Source of the DNA: DSYU01 sp964437595
GTDB taxonomy: Bacteria > Chloroflexota > Anaerolineae > Anaerolineales > Anaerolineaceae
DNA: 64,000 nt
Direction: 5' to 3'
Assembly: GCA_964437595.1 (NCBI GenBank)
Contig: CAYTHO010000002.1
Span: 109,452-173,451 of the forward strand
How positions within the stretch are numbered: position 1 is the first letter of the stretch; the number at the start of each line of letters is the position of its first letter. Of this stretch, positions 45,506 through 53,934 are shown one piece after another. Below the pieces are notes generated by a model. It saw nothing but the letters and a program-made list of their open reading frames with translations, did no database searches and was not told where the DNA came from. Made by a program: the position numbers and the translations under genes.

Positions 45506-46906
45506 ATGCCCGTTCCAAGTTGGGTCAAAGACGCCGTTTTCTACCAAATTTTCCCAGACCGCTTTGCCAACGGGGACCCGACCAACGATCCCGCCAACGT
45601 TCAGGCGTGGGGCGCTCCACCCAACCGTCGGAACTACCAGGGCGGCGATTTAAAAGGCATTACCGACAAACTGGATTACCTGCTCGACCTGGGCATCAAT
45701 GCCATCTACCTGAACCCGATCTTTCTCTCCGCTGCAAATCACCGCTATCACACGGTGGATTATTTCCGCATCGATCCACTGCTGGGCTGCCTTTCTGATT
45801 TTCACACCCTCGCCTACGCCGTTCACCACCGCGGGATGCACATTATTTTGGATGGCGTTTTTAACCACTGCGGGCGCGGTTTCTTCGCTTTCAGCGACCT
45901 GCTCGAAAACGAGGCGGATTCTCCCTACACAAACTGGTTCCACGTGCGCAAGTTTCCCCTGCGAGCTTATGAGAAAGGTCACGCGCGCAATTACCAGGCC
46001 TGGTGGAGTTATAAAGACCTGCCCAAGTTCAACACAGATACGCCTGCCGTACGCCGCTACCTGCTGGATGCGGCGCGCTACTGGATCGACCAGGGCGCGG
46101 ATGGCTGGCGACTGGATGTACCCAATGAAATCGACGACGATGCATTCTGGGCTGAGTTCCGCCACGAGGTGCGCAAGGCAAACCCACAGGCCTACCTGGT
46201 GGGTGAAATCTGGGAGGCCGACCCGCGCTGGGTGAATTCTTCCCACTTCGACGGGCTGATGAATTACCCGCTGCGGACCGCCATTCTGGACCTGATGTTG
46301 GGAAAAGTCACCGTCGATGCGTTTGCTGGAATAGTAGAACGCTTGCTTTCGCTGTACCCGCGCCAGAACGTACACGCCATGTACAACCTGCTTGGCAGCC
46401 ACGATACAGAACGCATCATCACCCTGCTAGGCGGCGACCTGCGCAAGCTGCGCCTGGCACTGCTGTTCCTGTTTGCTTACCCCGGCGTGCCGGCGATCTA
46501 TTATGGAGATGAGATCGGCCTGGAGGGCGAGAAAGACCCCGACTGCCGCCGGGCTTTCCCTTGGAATCCTTCGCAGTGGAATACTGCCGTGCGGGATTGG
46601 GTGAAAGCGCTGGCGGCCTTGCGCAAGGCCTCGACTGCCCTGCGCAGCGGGGATTTTGTGCCGCTGCTCACCACACCCAACCCGCCCGTTTATGCCTTCG
46701 CCCGCATCTCCGGCAAGGATAAGATGATCGTCGCCATTCTCCTGGGGAACGAACCCGCTGAGATCACCCTTCCCGTAACCGACCTACAGATAGAAAATGG
46801 TCGCGTGCTGCGCAGCCTGCTCGATCAACGGGCGTTTGTAGTAGAGAACGGTAGGGTTAAGGTTGACCTAGAGCCATTCGAGGGAATATACCTGGGGCAA
46901 GGTTGA
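45506..46906 (+). CDS. GH13 alpha-amylase-family enzyme, cyclomaltodextrinase/neopullulanase-like
   Basis: A 466-residue cytoplasmic glycoside hydrolase with no signal peptide. The catalytic barrel begins FYQIFPDRFANGDP. Conserved regions: DGVFNHCG, GWRLDVPNE with nucleophile D204, GEIWE with acid/base E234, and GSHDTERI with D300. The C-terminal beta domain (about 385-466) is present, but the N-terminal domain typical of dimeric neopullulanases is missing, so the protein is a compact form. It likely hydrolyses maltooligosaccharides or cyclodextrins. The ribosome site AAGG is weak. Confidence 0.92.
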   Translation: MPVPSWVKDAVFYQIFPDRFANGDPTNDPANVQAWGAPPNRRNYQGGDLKGITDKLDYLLDLGINAIYLNPIFLSAANHRYHTVDYFRIDPLLGCLSDFHTLAYAVHHRGMHIILDGVFNHCGRGFFAFSDLLENEADSPYTNWFHVRKFPLRAYEKGHARNYQAWWSYKDLPKFNTDTPAVRRYLLDAARYWIDQGADGWRLDVPNEIDDDAFWAEFRHEVRKANPQAYLVGEIWEADPRWVNSSHFDGLMNYPLRTAILDLMLGKVTVDAFAGIVERLLSLYPRQNVHAMYNLLGSHDTERIITLLGGDLRKLRLALLFLFAYPGVPAIYYGDEIGLEGEKDPDCRRAFPWNPSQWNTAVRDWVKALAALRKASTALRSGDFVPLLTTPNPPVYAFARISGKDKMIVAILLGNEPAEITLPVTDLQIENGRVLRSLLDQRAFVVENGRVKVDLEPFEGIYLGQG

Positions 46907-46932
46907 TTATTCTGTTTTTTGAGATGATGGGC

Positions 46933-49335
46933 TTATTTTTCCATCGCCCTGCGCACGGCTTCATAGGCGTTCACGATGCCGTAGCCAACGCCGTTGTTGG
47001 GCGTTCCGGCTGTTACGCAAGAAGGCAATTCACCCATATAAGGCGTGGCGGTTTCATTCAGAATTTGCTGGGTGGCCTCGATGTCGCCGATGAGGTCCGG
47101 GTTGGCCGACCACATTAATGCCACCACGCCTACCACGTGGGGACCAGCCATGGAGGTGCCGGAGGCCGCACTGTAGGTCCCGCCCGGGTATGAAGAAACC
47201 ACATCCGCGCCAGGCGCGGCGATGTCTGGCTTCATACGCCCGCTTCCATCGATTTCCACCGGCCCTTTACTGCTGAAGGTTACCAGGCGGACCCCTGAAT
47301 TGACCGCGCCGACAGAATACACCGGATCATACAGCGCGAGGGGGTCGCGCACTGTGCCGCAGCCTGCCTCGCCGTCATTACCCGCGGATGCTACCACAAA
47401 CACGCCTGCCGCGCGCAGCGCGCTGACGGCTGGTAACAGCGCGTTGGCATCACAACCCTCTACGGGCGGGCAGCCCCAGGAATTGTTGATCACGTGCGCG
47501 CCCAATTCTGGTTTTCCGTCACGGAGCGGGTCGCCGTTCTGCGGAAATGGGGCCAGCATAAACTGCATGCAGTCAAGGTACAGGGCTGGGTTGCCAAGGT
47601 TGCGGCCCAGATTTACGCAGCCAATCCACTGCGCATCAGGCGCCACGCCTACCCGATTGCCGACGACCGTCCCCAGCGTATGGGTGCCGTGCCCACCAAT
47701 ATCGGTGGGGGCGCTGCTGTGGTACCAGGGGTCAAACCAGTTATAGTCGTCACCACCCTGGCCGCGGTAGCTGTCTGCGAGTTCGGGATGGCTGCCCTCC
47801 GCGCCGCTGTCGGACTGGCCGACGATGATGCCCTTTCCGGTCACGCCTAGCTCATTCCAGACCTGGTCGGCATAGATCAAGCGCAGGTTCCAGTCGGGAA
47901 CGGTTTCTTCCAGGGTATCGTACTCGCCCTGGCTCGGCTCAAGCGGCTCGGGCAGCGGGCGCAGAACGGGACTGTCAAGCACGCGATCTACCTCCGGGCG
48001 GCTTTGCAGCCACCAGCGCACCAAAGGCCCGCCCTGAACCTCGATGGCATTCTCCAGATAATAGGACTGGTAGGGTATGCGCCAGAAATCCAGCGTGCCG
48101 CGGATAGCAGCCTGGGTTTTGCCAGCTTTTTCTACCAGCGCGGCATACACCGCAGTACGCCGCTGGAGGGGGTCTGCGGTTTGTTCCAGAGCGGACAGAT
48201 CCGCCTGATCCTTGAGGATGACAAACAGGCGCTCACCATGCAGCCCAGGCTGTCCGGGCCCCAAATAAAGCACCAGAGCACCTAGTAAAACAATACCGGT
48301 CAGAACCCAACCGAACAACGATTTGAGGCGGCAAAGGTATTTCCCGATCACCAACAGCAACAGGCTAATGCCGAGGCTGATGGCGAAGCCAAACATCGCC
48401 GCGACATTGGCCCACTGGATCAATTCGCCCACCCCCATGGCAATGATCGACTGGAGCTCATCTGGGTCGATGAAGGCCATGGGCCAGAAGGCGGCCAAAC
48501 CCGCCAGCAGGGCCAGCACCGGCCCGTTCCAGGTGAATTGATCCTCTTCCCGGCGGGACGAATCGTACAATGCCGCCAGCGCCCAACCCAACGCCGGAAC
48601 TGCCAATGACAACAGACCCTGGTTGCCGTTAGCGCTCAAACCGGTCACCATCATCAGCAAGGCGAGCGATGTAACCAGGCCTTCTAGTAAAACCACGCCA
48701 ATACGGGGGCCAGTATCTTCTCTTTGAACAATGACGGTTGTTACCTGGGCGGCGGCCACGCCAAACAGCAGGGTCGCGACCAGATTCAGGGCGGTATCCC
48801 AGGCCGAGCCCAGCGCTCCCAGCAGGAGCCACGGGTAGCTCAATGCGGCGGCGGCAAGCACGGCCAGCCATAAACCGCTGCCATTCAACCTGCGCTTCCA
48901 AAGCTTTCCGTTGAGGAAGATAAAGACGAGTGCCCCCGCAATTTGCAACAGCGCGGTGATTTGGGCATGGACGAGACCCGCCAGGCGGGCTGGCACCAGC
49001 AGTACGGCGAATTCCGCTGCCAGCAAAAAGGCCAGGTAAAAACGGCGATGGGGCAGGTGCTTCAGCATCAGCCAGATCAGCCCGGCGGGCAGTGCCATCA
49101 TAGCGCCATATACCAGGCTGACCAGCCAGCGCAGGTCGGGCATGCCCGTTACATCCGTGAAAAGCTGCTGCTCCTGCATCCAGGTAATGCCCTGGCTGGT
49201 TGCGCTGCCAATGAAAATCCAGGCAGCCATAAAAACCAGCAAACCCGCCTGGAGACAACCGGTACCGCTGCTCGATCCGGTCTGCGGGTTATTCTCTACG
49301 CCAGCCGCGGCATTTTCCATAGAGGTTTCGTCCAT
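46933..49335 (-). CDS. Subtilase (S8) with polytopic membrane N-terminal half
   Basis: An 800-residue protein. Residues about 25-390 contain ten or more hydrophobic segments (for example LLVFMAAWIFIGSATSQGI and ALLQIAGALVFIFL). A short linker then leads to a serine peptidase domain with the catalytic triad: D in VGQSDSGAEGSHPEL, H in GHGTHTLGTV and S in SGTSMAGPHVVG, plus NNSWGCP for the oxyanion hole. The peptidase should face outside. ATG 49335 is preferred to the frame start at 49398 because GGAG lies upstream. There is no cleavable signal; the first helix would anchor it. The arrangement is unusual for S8 enzymes. Confidence 0.85.
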   Translation of the reverse strand: MDETSMENAAAGVENNPQTGSSSGTGCLQAGLLVFMAAWIFIGSATSQGITWMQEQQLFTDVTGMPDLRWLVSLVYGAMMALPAGLIWLMLKHLPHRRFYLAFLLAAEFAVLLVPARLAGLVHAQITALLQIAGALVFIFLNGKLWKRRLNGSGLWLAVLAAAALSYPWLLLGALGSAWDTALNLVATLLFGVAAAQVTTVIVQREDTGPRIGVVLLEGLVTSLALLMMVTGLSANGNQGLLSLAVPALGWALAALYDSSRREEDQFTWNGPVLALLAGLAAFWPMAFIDPDELQSIIAMGVGELIQWANVAAMFGFAISLGISLLLLVIGKYLCRLKSLFGWVLTGIVLLGALVLYLGPGQPGLHGERLFVILKDQADLSALEQTADPLQRRTAVYAALVEKAGKTQAAIRGTLDFWRIPYQSYYLENAIEVQGGPLVRWWLQSRPEVDRVLDSPVLRPLPEPLEPSQGEYDTLEETVPDWNLRLIYADQVWNELGVTGKGIIVGQSDSGAEGSHPELADSYRGQGGDDYNWFDPWYHSSAPTDIGGHGTHTLGTVVGNRVGVAPDAQWIGCVNLGRNLGNPALYLDCMQFMLAPFPQNGDPLRDGKPELGAHVINNSWGCPPVEGCDANALLPAVSALRAAGVFVVASAGNDGEAGCGTVRDPLALYDPVYSVGAVNSGVRLVTFSSKGPVEIDGSGRMKPDIAAPGADVVSSYPGGTYSAASGTSMAGPHVVGVVALMWSANPDLIGDIEATQQILNETATPYMGELPSCVTAGTPNNGVGYGIVNAYEAVRRAMEK

Positions 49336-49492
49336 AATCAATATATTCTCCTTCCTAAACCGCTTGATTTCCTCGCCTGCCTGGTATACACTACCCAATG
49401 TCTGCCTGATTGGATGATTATACTTCCATCGTACTCAACAACCATTTGAACAGCAAGATTCATTCGGAGGATAGACCCCTAAAGGAGCCTGC

Positions 49493-50329
49493 ATGTCCAC
49501 TTTCACCTGGCAAAACGGAAAAGGCATCACCCTGTTCGCGGAAGATTGGAAACCACAGGCAGAAATACGCGCCGTCGTTGCCCTGGTTCATGGCCTGGGC
49601 GAACATATCGGTCGCTACAAACACGTTGCTGCCGCGCTGAATGACGCCGGCATTGCCCTGATCGGCTTTGATCTGCCCGGCCACGGCCAGTCATCCGGCG
49701 CACGCGGTCACGCATCCTTTAACGGCATCCTGAACGATATCGATCACCTGCTCGAAGAGGCCGCGCAGCGCTACCCGGGCAAACCACGTTTTCTGTATGG
49801 GCACAGCATGGGCGGCGCGCTGGCCCTTTATTACGGCCTCAAACGCCGGCCTAACGTACAGGGCATGATCGTCTCGGCGCCTGGGCTGGCTACTGGCGTT
49901 CCAGTGCCATCGTCTAAGCTCTTTATGGCAAAAGTTCTCTCCATGGTTGCACCATCTATTACCATGGACAATGGACTCGACTTAAATTACCTGAGCCACA
50001 GCCAGGAGCTCATCCGAGCTTACAAAGCTGACCCGCTGGTACACCCGCGCATCTCCGCACGACTGGGCAATGACCTGCTCTCCACCGGAAGCTGGATTCT
50101 GGAGCACGCGGGGGAATTCCCAACACCGCTGCTATTGATGCAAGGCGCAGGCGACCGCATTGTTTCGGTTACCTATAACTCGCTCTTCGCAAAAGCGGCC
50201 CCACCGGAGAAAATTACCTTTAAACTTTGGGAAGGCCTGTACCATGAGGTACACAACGAACCTGAGCAGCAGGAAGTGCTCAAGTACGTGATTAAGTGGA
50301 TCAACACCCAGCTGCTCATGGCAGGATAG
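49493..50329 (+). CDS. Alpha/beta hydrolase, lysophospholipase/monoacylglycerol lipase-like
   Basis: A 278-residue serine hydrolase. The oxyanion/cap sequence VHGLGEHIGRY, DLPGHGQSSG and nucleophile elbow GHSMGG (S105) match the monoacylglycerol lipase family. The expected acid and base lie in LLLMQGAGDRIV and in GLYHEVHNEPEQ, the His following the family pattern. It would hydrolyse monoacylglycerols or lysophospholipids in the cytoplasm. AAAGGAG precedes ATG 49493. It is divergent from the subtilase gene. Confidence 0.9.
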   Translation: MSTFTWQNGKGITLFAEDWKPQAEIRAVVALVHGLGEHIGRYKHVAAALNDAGIALIGFDLPGHGQSSGARGHASFNGILNDIDHLLEEAAQRYPGKPRFLYGHSMGGALALYYGLKRRPNVQGMIVSAPGLATGVPVPSSKLFMAKVLSMVAPSITMDNGLDLNYLSHSQELIRAYKADPLVHPRISARLGNDLLSTGSWILEHAGEFPTPLLLMQGAGDRIVSVTYNSLFAKAAPPEKITFKLWEGLYHEVHNEPEQQEVLKYVIKWINTQLLMAG

Positions 50330-50437
50330 CGAACCTTTTTTGGTTACCTCATAAGTGCCAGCCGCTTTACAGCAAACGCCGGCCCTGAAAAACAGCACAC
50401 AAGAGGGGTGACATATGGCCCGCTCCGCGCGTAAGCC

Positions 50438-50466
50438 TTGACCCAACTCTCCCCAGTGACTACAAT
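50438..50466 (+). promoter_or_regulatory. Promoter of glyA-gcvT
   Basis: TTGACC (50438-50443), 17-base spacer, TACAAT (50461-50466). Transcription from here would give a leader of about 195 bases before the start codon. Confidence 0.75.
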
Positions 50467-50471
50467 TAATC

Positions 50472-50669
50472 AGGGTAGATCAAACATGCCTGTCACTGCT
50501 GCACTCGTCTTTTCTATGGCCGCTCCGCAGAGACCGGCCATTTTCCTGTTTACCCTTTCTTTACTGGTAACCCTGGTCAATCAGGAATGAAATATCAACT
50601 GTTATTCCATTCTTGCCTGACTGCCACTTATTGATGGTTTGACCTATTTCGCCAAAGGAGTTCCCCTCA
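50472..50669 (+). promoter_or_regulatory. Structured leader of glyA-gcvT with internal terminator-like hairpin
   Basis: Gene-free stretch from 50330 to 50669. After the promoter the transcript contains ATGGCCG (50516-50522) pairing with CGGCCAT (50535-50541), followed by TTTTCC, a terminator-like element about 130 bases before the start codon. GGTCAA (50576-50581) and TTGACC (50639-50644) can pair further down. I do not recognise a known riboswitch class; the THF riboswitch was considered and not supported. Attenuation is inferred from layout only. Confidence 0.45.
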
Positions 50670-53600
50670 ATGACCGACTTTCTCTTTCGAGGCACACTGG
50701 AAGACCTTGATCCTGTCGTCTACGAATTAACGCAGCTCGAAACCGAGCGTCAGTACCGAAAGCTAATCCTTATCCCCAGTGAGAGTACCGCTCCCCTGGC
50801 TGTCCGCGAATCATTATCATCCACCCTGCAGAACATCTATGCCGAGGGATACCCGGACGATGAAACTCGATGGATGACCGAAGAAGAAATCCTGGACTAC
50901 CCTAACCGTCTGGCTTTCTTCCGGCGCTACTCGGACCCGCGCTACTACAAAGGCACCGACTACGCCAACATCATCGAGTCGCTGGCCCGGCGGCGCTGCG
51001 CCGAAGCCTTTGCTACGTCAGCTTACCCTGCGGACCGCATTTTCGCTAACGTGCAACCGCTTTCTGGCGCGCCAGCCAATAATGCCGTGTTCACGGCCCT
51101 GGTGAACCCAGGAGATACTATCATGGGGATGGACCTGCTCCACGGCGGCCATCTGACGCACGGCTCGCCCGTTAACCGATCCGGAAAATTCCACAAAATC
51201 GTCAGTTATACGGTCGACCCGAAAACCGAACAGATTGACTACGATGCGGTAGAAGCGCTGGCCAAAGAACACCAGCCCAAAATCATCATCGCCGGGTTCA
51301 CATCCTACTCCTGGGTGCCCGACTGGGCGCGCTTCCGCGCCATCGCAGACTCGGTTGGCGCGGTACTGCTGGCCGATATCTCGCACATCGCCGGAATGGT
51401 CTCCGCCGGGGTGGTCCCCAGCCCGGTGGGACACGCCCATGTGATTACCTTTACCACGCACAAGACCCTGGCAGGGCCGCGCGGCGCGTGCATGCTTACC
51501 ACCGACGCAGCACTGGCGCGCAAACTGGACCGGGCGGTATTCCCCGGCGAGCAGGGCGGCCCGCACGTGCATGTATTTGCTGCCCTGGCGACCACGTTTA
51601 AGTTTGCCCAAACCGAGCAGTTTAAGAATCTTCAGCGGCAGATCGTCAAGAACTGCCAGGCGCTCAACGATCAGCTTGCCAGGCGCGGCTTCCATATGGT
51701 CTACGGCGGAACTAACACCCACCTGACCAACCTCGACTGCAAATCGATCACCGGCCCGGATGGCACACCACTCTCCGGCGATATGGCTGCGCGCATCCTC
51801 GACCTGGTGGGCCTGGTGATGAACCGCAATACCATCCCAGGCGATAAAACGGCCTTCCAGGCTTCTGGTGTTCGCATGGGTACGCCCTGGATGACCCAGC
51901 GCGGGCTGAAAGAGCCTGAAATGATCCAGGTAGCAGATATTATTGCGGATGTGCTGCAGGCTACCCAGCCTTACACAGTCGAAAGCCGGAAAGGTCCCAC
52001 CCTGCGCGCCAAGGTGGATTTTCTGGTTTTTGAAAATGCCAAACTGCGCGTGCGCGCACTGACCGAAAAAGCCGGGTTTGACGGCCCCATCACACACCAC
52101 GGCTATCCGCATTTCTTCTACCTGGATGATGACGTAGATACAGTTCAGGGGAAAGGCAGCCATGCTATCTTTGATATCAGCGGGCCAGCAGTTCGCGCTT
52201 ATGCCAACTATGTCTTCAGCAGCGACGTAGAAAACCTGCGTCTTGGCGATATCCAGAAAACCTGCATTTATACTCCGCAGCGGGCCGTAGAGGGTACGCT
52301 GGAGCGCCTTAGCTCAGAAGCCTACCGCCTGAGCGTGCCGGCGGATCAGGCCGGTCTGGTTGGGACATGGCTGCGCGATCTTTCGGATGGTTTCGTTCAC
52401 TTCGACGATGATTTAGCGCGGCGCATCCCTGGACCGGTACTGGTGCAACAGGTCCCCCAAGATGCCGTAACCGGCAAGAAAGCAAGCAGCGAAGGACAGC
52501 CATCCGCCGCATTTAAGACATATTTCATCGGCATGAAAGAAGCCGGCGCGAGCGGACAGGCGCTGCCTCGCTTTACCTGGGAAGAGAAAGAAACGACCCT
52601 CAAGCGCACGTCTCTATATGAGACGCACCGCAAAGCAGGCGCCCGCATGGTGCCGTTTGCCGGTTGGGAAATGCCCGTTCAATATACATCTATCCTCGAA
52701 GAGCACATGGCGACCAGGCAAGCTGCCGGGCTGTTCGATGTATCCCACATGGGCGTATACCAGGCCGAAGGACCCGATGCGCCAGCCTTCCTCGACAGCG
52801 TGTGTGGCAACGACATCGCCGCCCTGGAAATAGGCGAGTCGCTGTACACGCACTTCCTGGACCCTGAGGCCAACGTGATCGACGACACGCTGGTTTACCG
52901 GCGCGCGGAAGACAAATACCTGGTGGTGGTTAATGCTTCTAACGATGACAAGGATTGGGCCTGGCTCAATGCCGTCCGCGAAGGGCAGGTGATGGTGGAT
53001 GCTTCTCGCCCATGGGCGAGAGCGTATGGGCGGCACGTTACCCTGCGCAACCTGCGCGACCCCAAAACAGGGAAGGATATGCGGGTGGATATTGCCCTGC
53101 AGGGACCGAAATCACGCGAGATCCTGCTGGCCCTAGGCACGGAGGCGGCGGACCGCAAACGCATCATGGCGCTGAAGCGGACCCAATTGTGCGATGCTAC
53201 GGTGGGCGGGTTCGATCTGGTGGTTTCGCGCACCGGCTACACAGGCGAAAAGATGGCTTTCGAACTGTTCGTTCACCCAGAGCAGGCCCCTGCCCTATGG
53301 GACCGCCTGGTAGAAGCTGGTACGCCGCTGGGCCTAAAACTCTGCGGCCTGGGCGCGCGCGATTCGCTGCGCACAGAAGCCGGTTTGCCGCTGTACGGGC
53401 ACGAGATGGGCGGAGAGCGCAACCTGGGCGTGGCTGAGGCGGGCTTTGGCTCTTATGTTAAGGTTTACAAGCCCTGGTTTATCGGGCGGGATGCCTTCGT
53501 TGCCCGCGATAAGACGCGCAAGAGTGTGGTAGCCCGCTTCCGCTTCACCGAGAAGGGCGTTCGGGTTGCTCACCCAGGCGACCCCGTATTGGATACGAAA

Positions 53601-53825
53601 GGGCGGGTGGTTGGCGCGGTTACCAGCTGCGCCATCGACAGCGAAGGCTACCTGACCGGGCAGGCTTACATCGAAGAGAAGCTTGCGGTTGAAGGCACTG
53701 CGATCCATATTTACCAGGGCGCTCCAAAAACGGCTGGCATAGCGCCTGTGGAACTCAAGCCCGGCGATCGCGTGACTTTACCCACTGCAGCAGTGATCGT
53801 CAGCCGTTTTGCGAAACTAGCCTGA
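50670..53825 (+). CDS. glyA-gcvT: Serine hydroxymethyltransferase-GcvT (aminomethyltransferase) fusion
   Basis: A 1051-residue protein joining two folate enzymes. Residues 1 to about 440 are SHMT: LIPSESTAPLAVRE, YKGTDYANIIE and PLP lysine K265 in TFTTHKTLAGPRGA. Residues about 640-1051 are a complete glycine cleavage T protein: FDVSHMGVY, VIDDTLVYR, SRTGYTGEKMAFELF, GLGARDSLRTEAGLPLYGHE. The segment between (about 475-560, HAIFDISGPAVRAYANYVFS) resembles a decayed piece of a T-type fold. The protein would release methylene-THF from H-protein-bound aminomethyl and interconvert serine and glycine. AAAGGAG precedes the ATG. No other gcvT is near gcvH/PA/PB. Confidence 0.95.
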   Translation: MTDFLFRGTLEDLDPVVYELTQLETERQYRKLILIPSESTAPLAVRESLSSTLQNIYAEGYPDDETRWMTEEEILDYPNRLAFFRRYSDPRYYKGTDYANIIESLARRRCAEAFATSAYPADRIFANVQPLSGAPANNAVFTALVNPGDTIMGMDLLHGGHLTHGSPVNRSGKFHKIVSYTVDPKTEQIDYDAVEALAKEHQPKIIIAGFTSYSWVPDWARFRAIADSVGAVLLADISHIAGMVSAGVVPSPVGHAHVITFTTHKTLAGPRGACMLTTDAALARKLDRAVFPGEQGGPHVHVFAALATTFKFAQTEQFKNLQRQIVKNCQALNDQLARRGFHMVYGGTNTHLTNLDCKSITGPDGTPLSGDMAARILDLVGLVMNRNTIPGDKTAFQASGVRMGTPWMTQRGLKEPEMIQVADIIADVLQATQPYTVESRKGPTLRAKVDFLVFENAKLRVRALTEKAGFDGPITHHGYPHFFYLDDDVDTVQGKGSHAIFDISGPAVRAYANYVFSSDVENLRLGDIQKTCIYTPQRAVEGTLERLSSEAYRLSVPADQAGLVGTWLRDLSDGFVHFDDDLARRIPGPVLVQQVPQDAVTGKKASSEGQPSAAFKTYFIGMKEAGASGQALPRFTWEEKETTLKRTSLYETHRKAGARMVPFAGWEMPVQYTSILEEHMATRQAAGLFDVSHMGVYQAEGPDAPAFLDSVCGNDIAALEIGESLYTHFLDPEANVIDDTLVYRRAEDKYLVVVNASNDDKDWAWLNAVREGQVMVDASRPWARAYGRHVTLRNLRDPKTGKDMRVDIALQGPKSREILLALGTEAADRKRIMALKRTQLCDATVGGFDLVVSRTGYTGEKMAFELFVHPEQAPALWDRLVEAGTPLGLKLCGLGARDSLRTEAGLPLYGHEMGGERNLGVAEAGFGSYVKVYKPWFIGRDAFVARDKTRKSVVARFRFTEKGVRVAHPGDPVLDTKGRVVGAVTSCAIDSEGYLTGQAYIEEKLAVEGTAIHIYQGAPKTAGIAPVELKPGDRVTLPTAAVIVSRFAKLA

Positions 53826-53934
53826 TGCGCTTACATCTGTGGGCGTATTTTTGGCCCGCAGATTCTCTCACATTCAACTTACTCGTTACCACACCAATTG
53901 ACCCATTGACCATCAAGGTATCAAGGAGACAAAC

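Noticed and set aside
45650..46402. Minus-strand frame opposite the GH13 gene
   Set aside because: The plus strand carries all GH13 catalytic regions; the antisense frame is a codon-bias shadow.
50472..50560. THF riboswitch upstream of glyA-gcvT
   Set aside because: A GGGTAGAT string recalls part of the THF motif, but the rest of the consensus and its pairing are missing.
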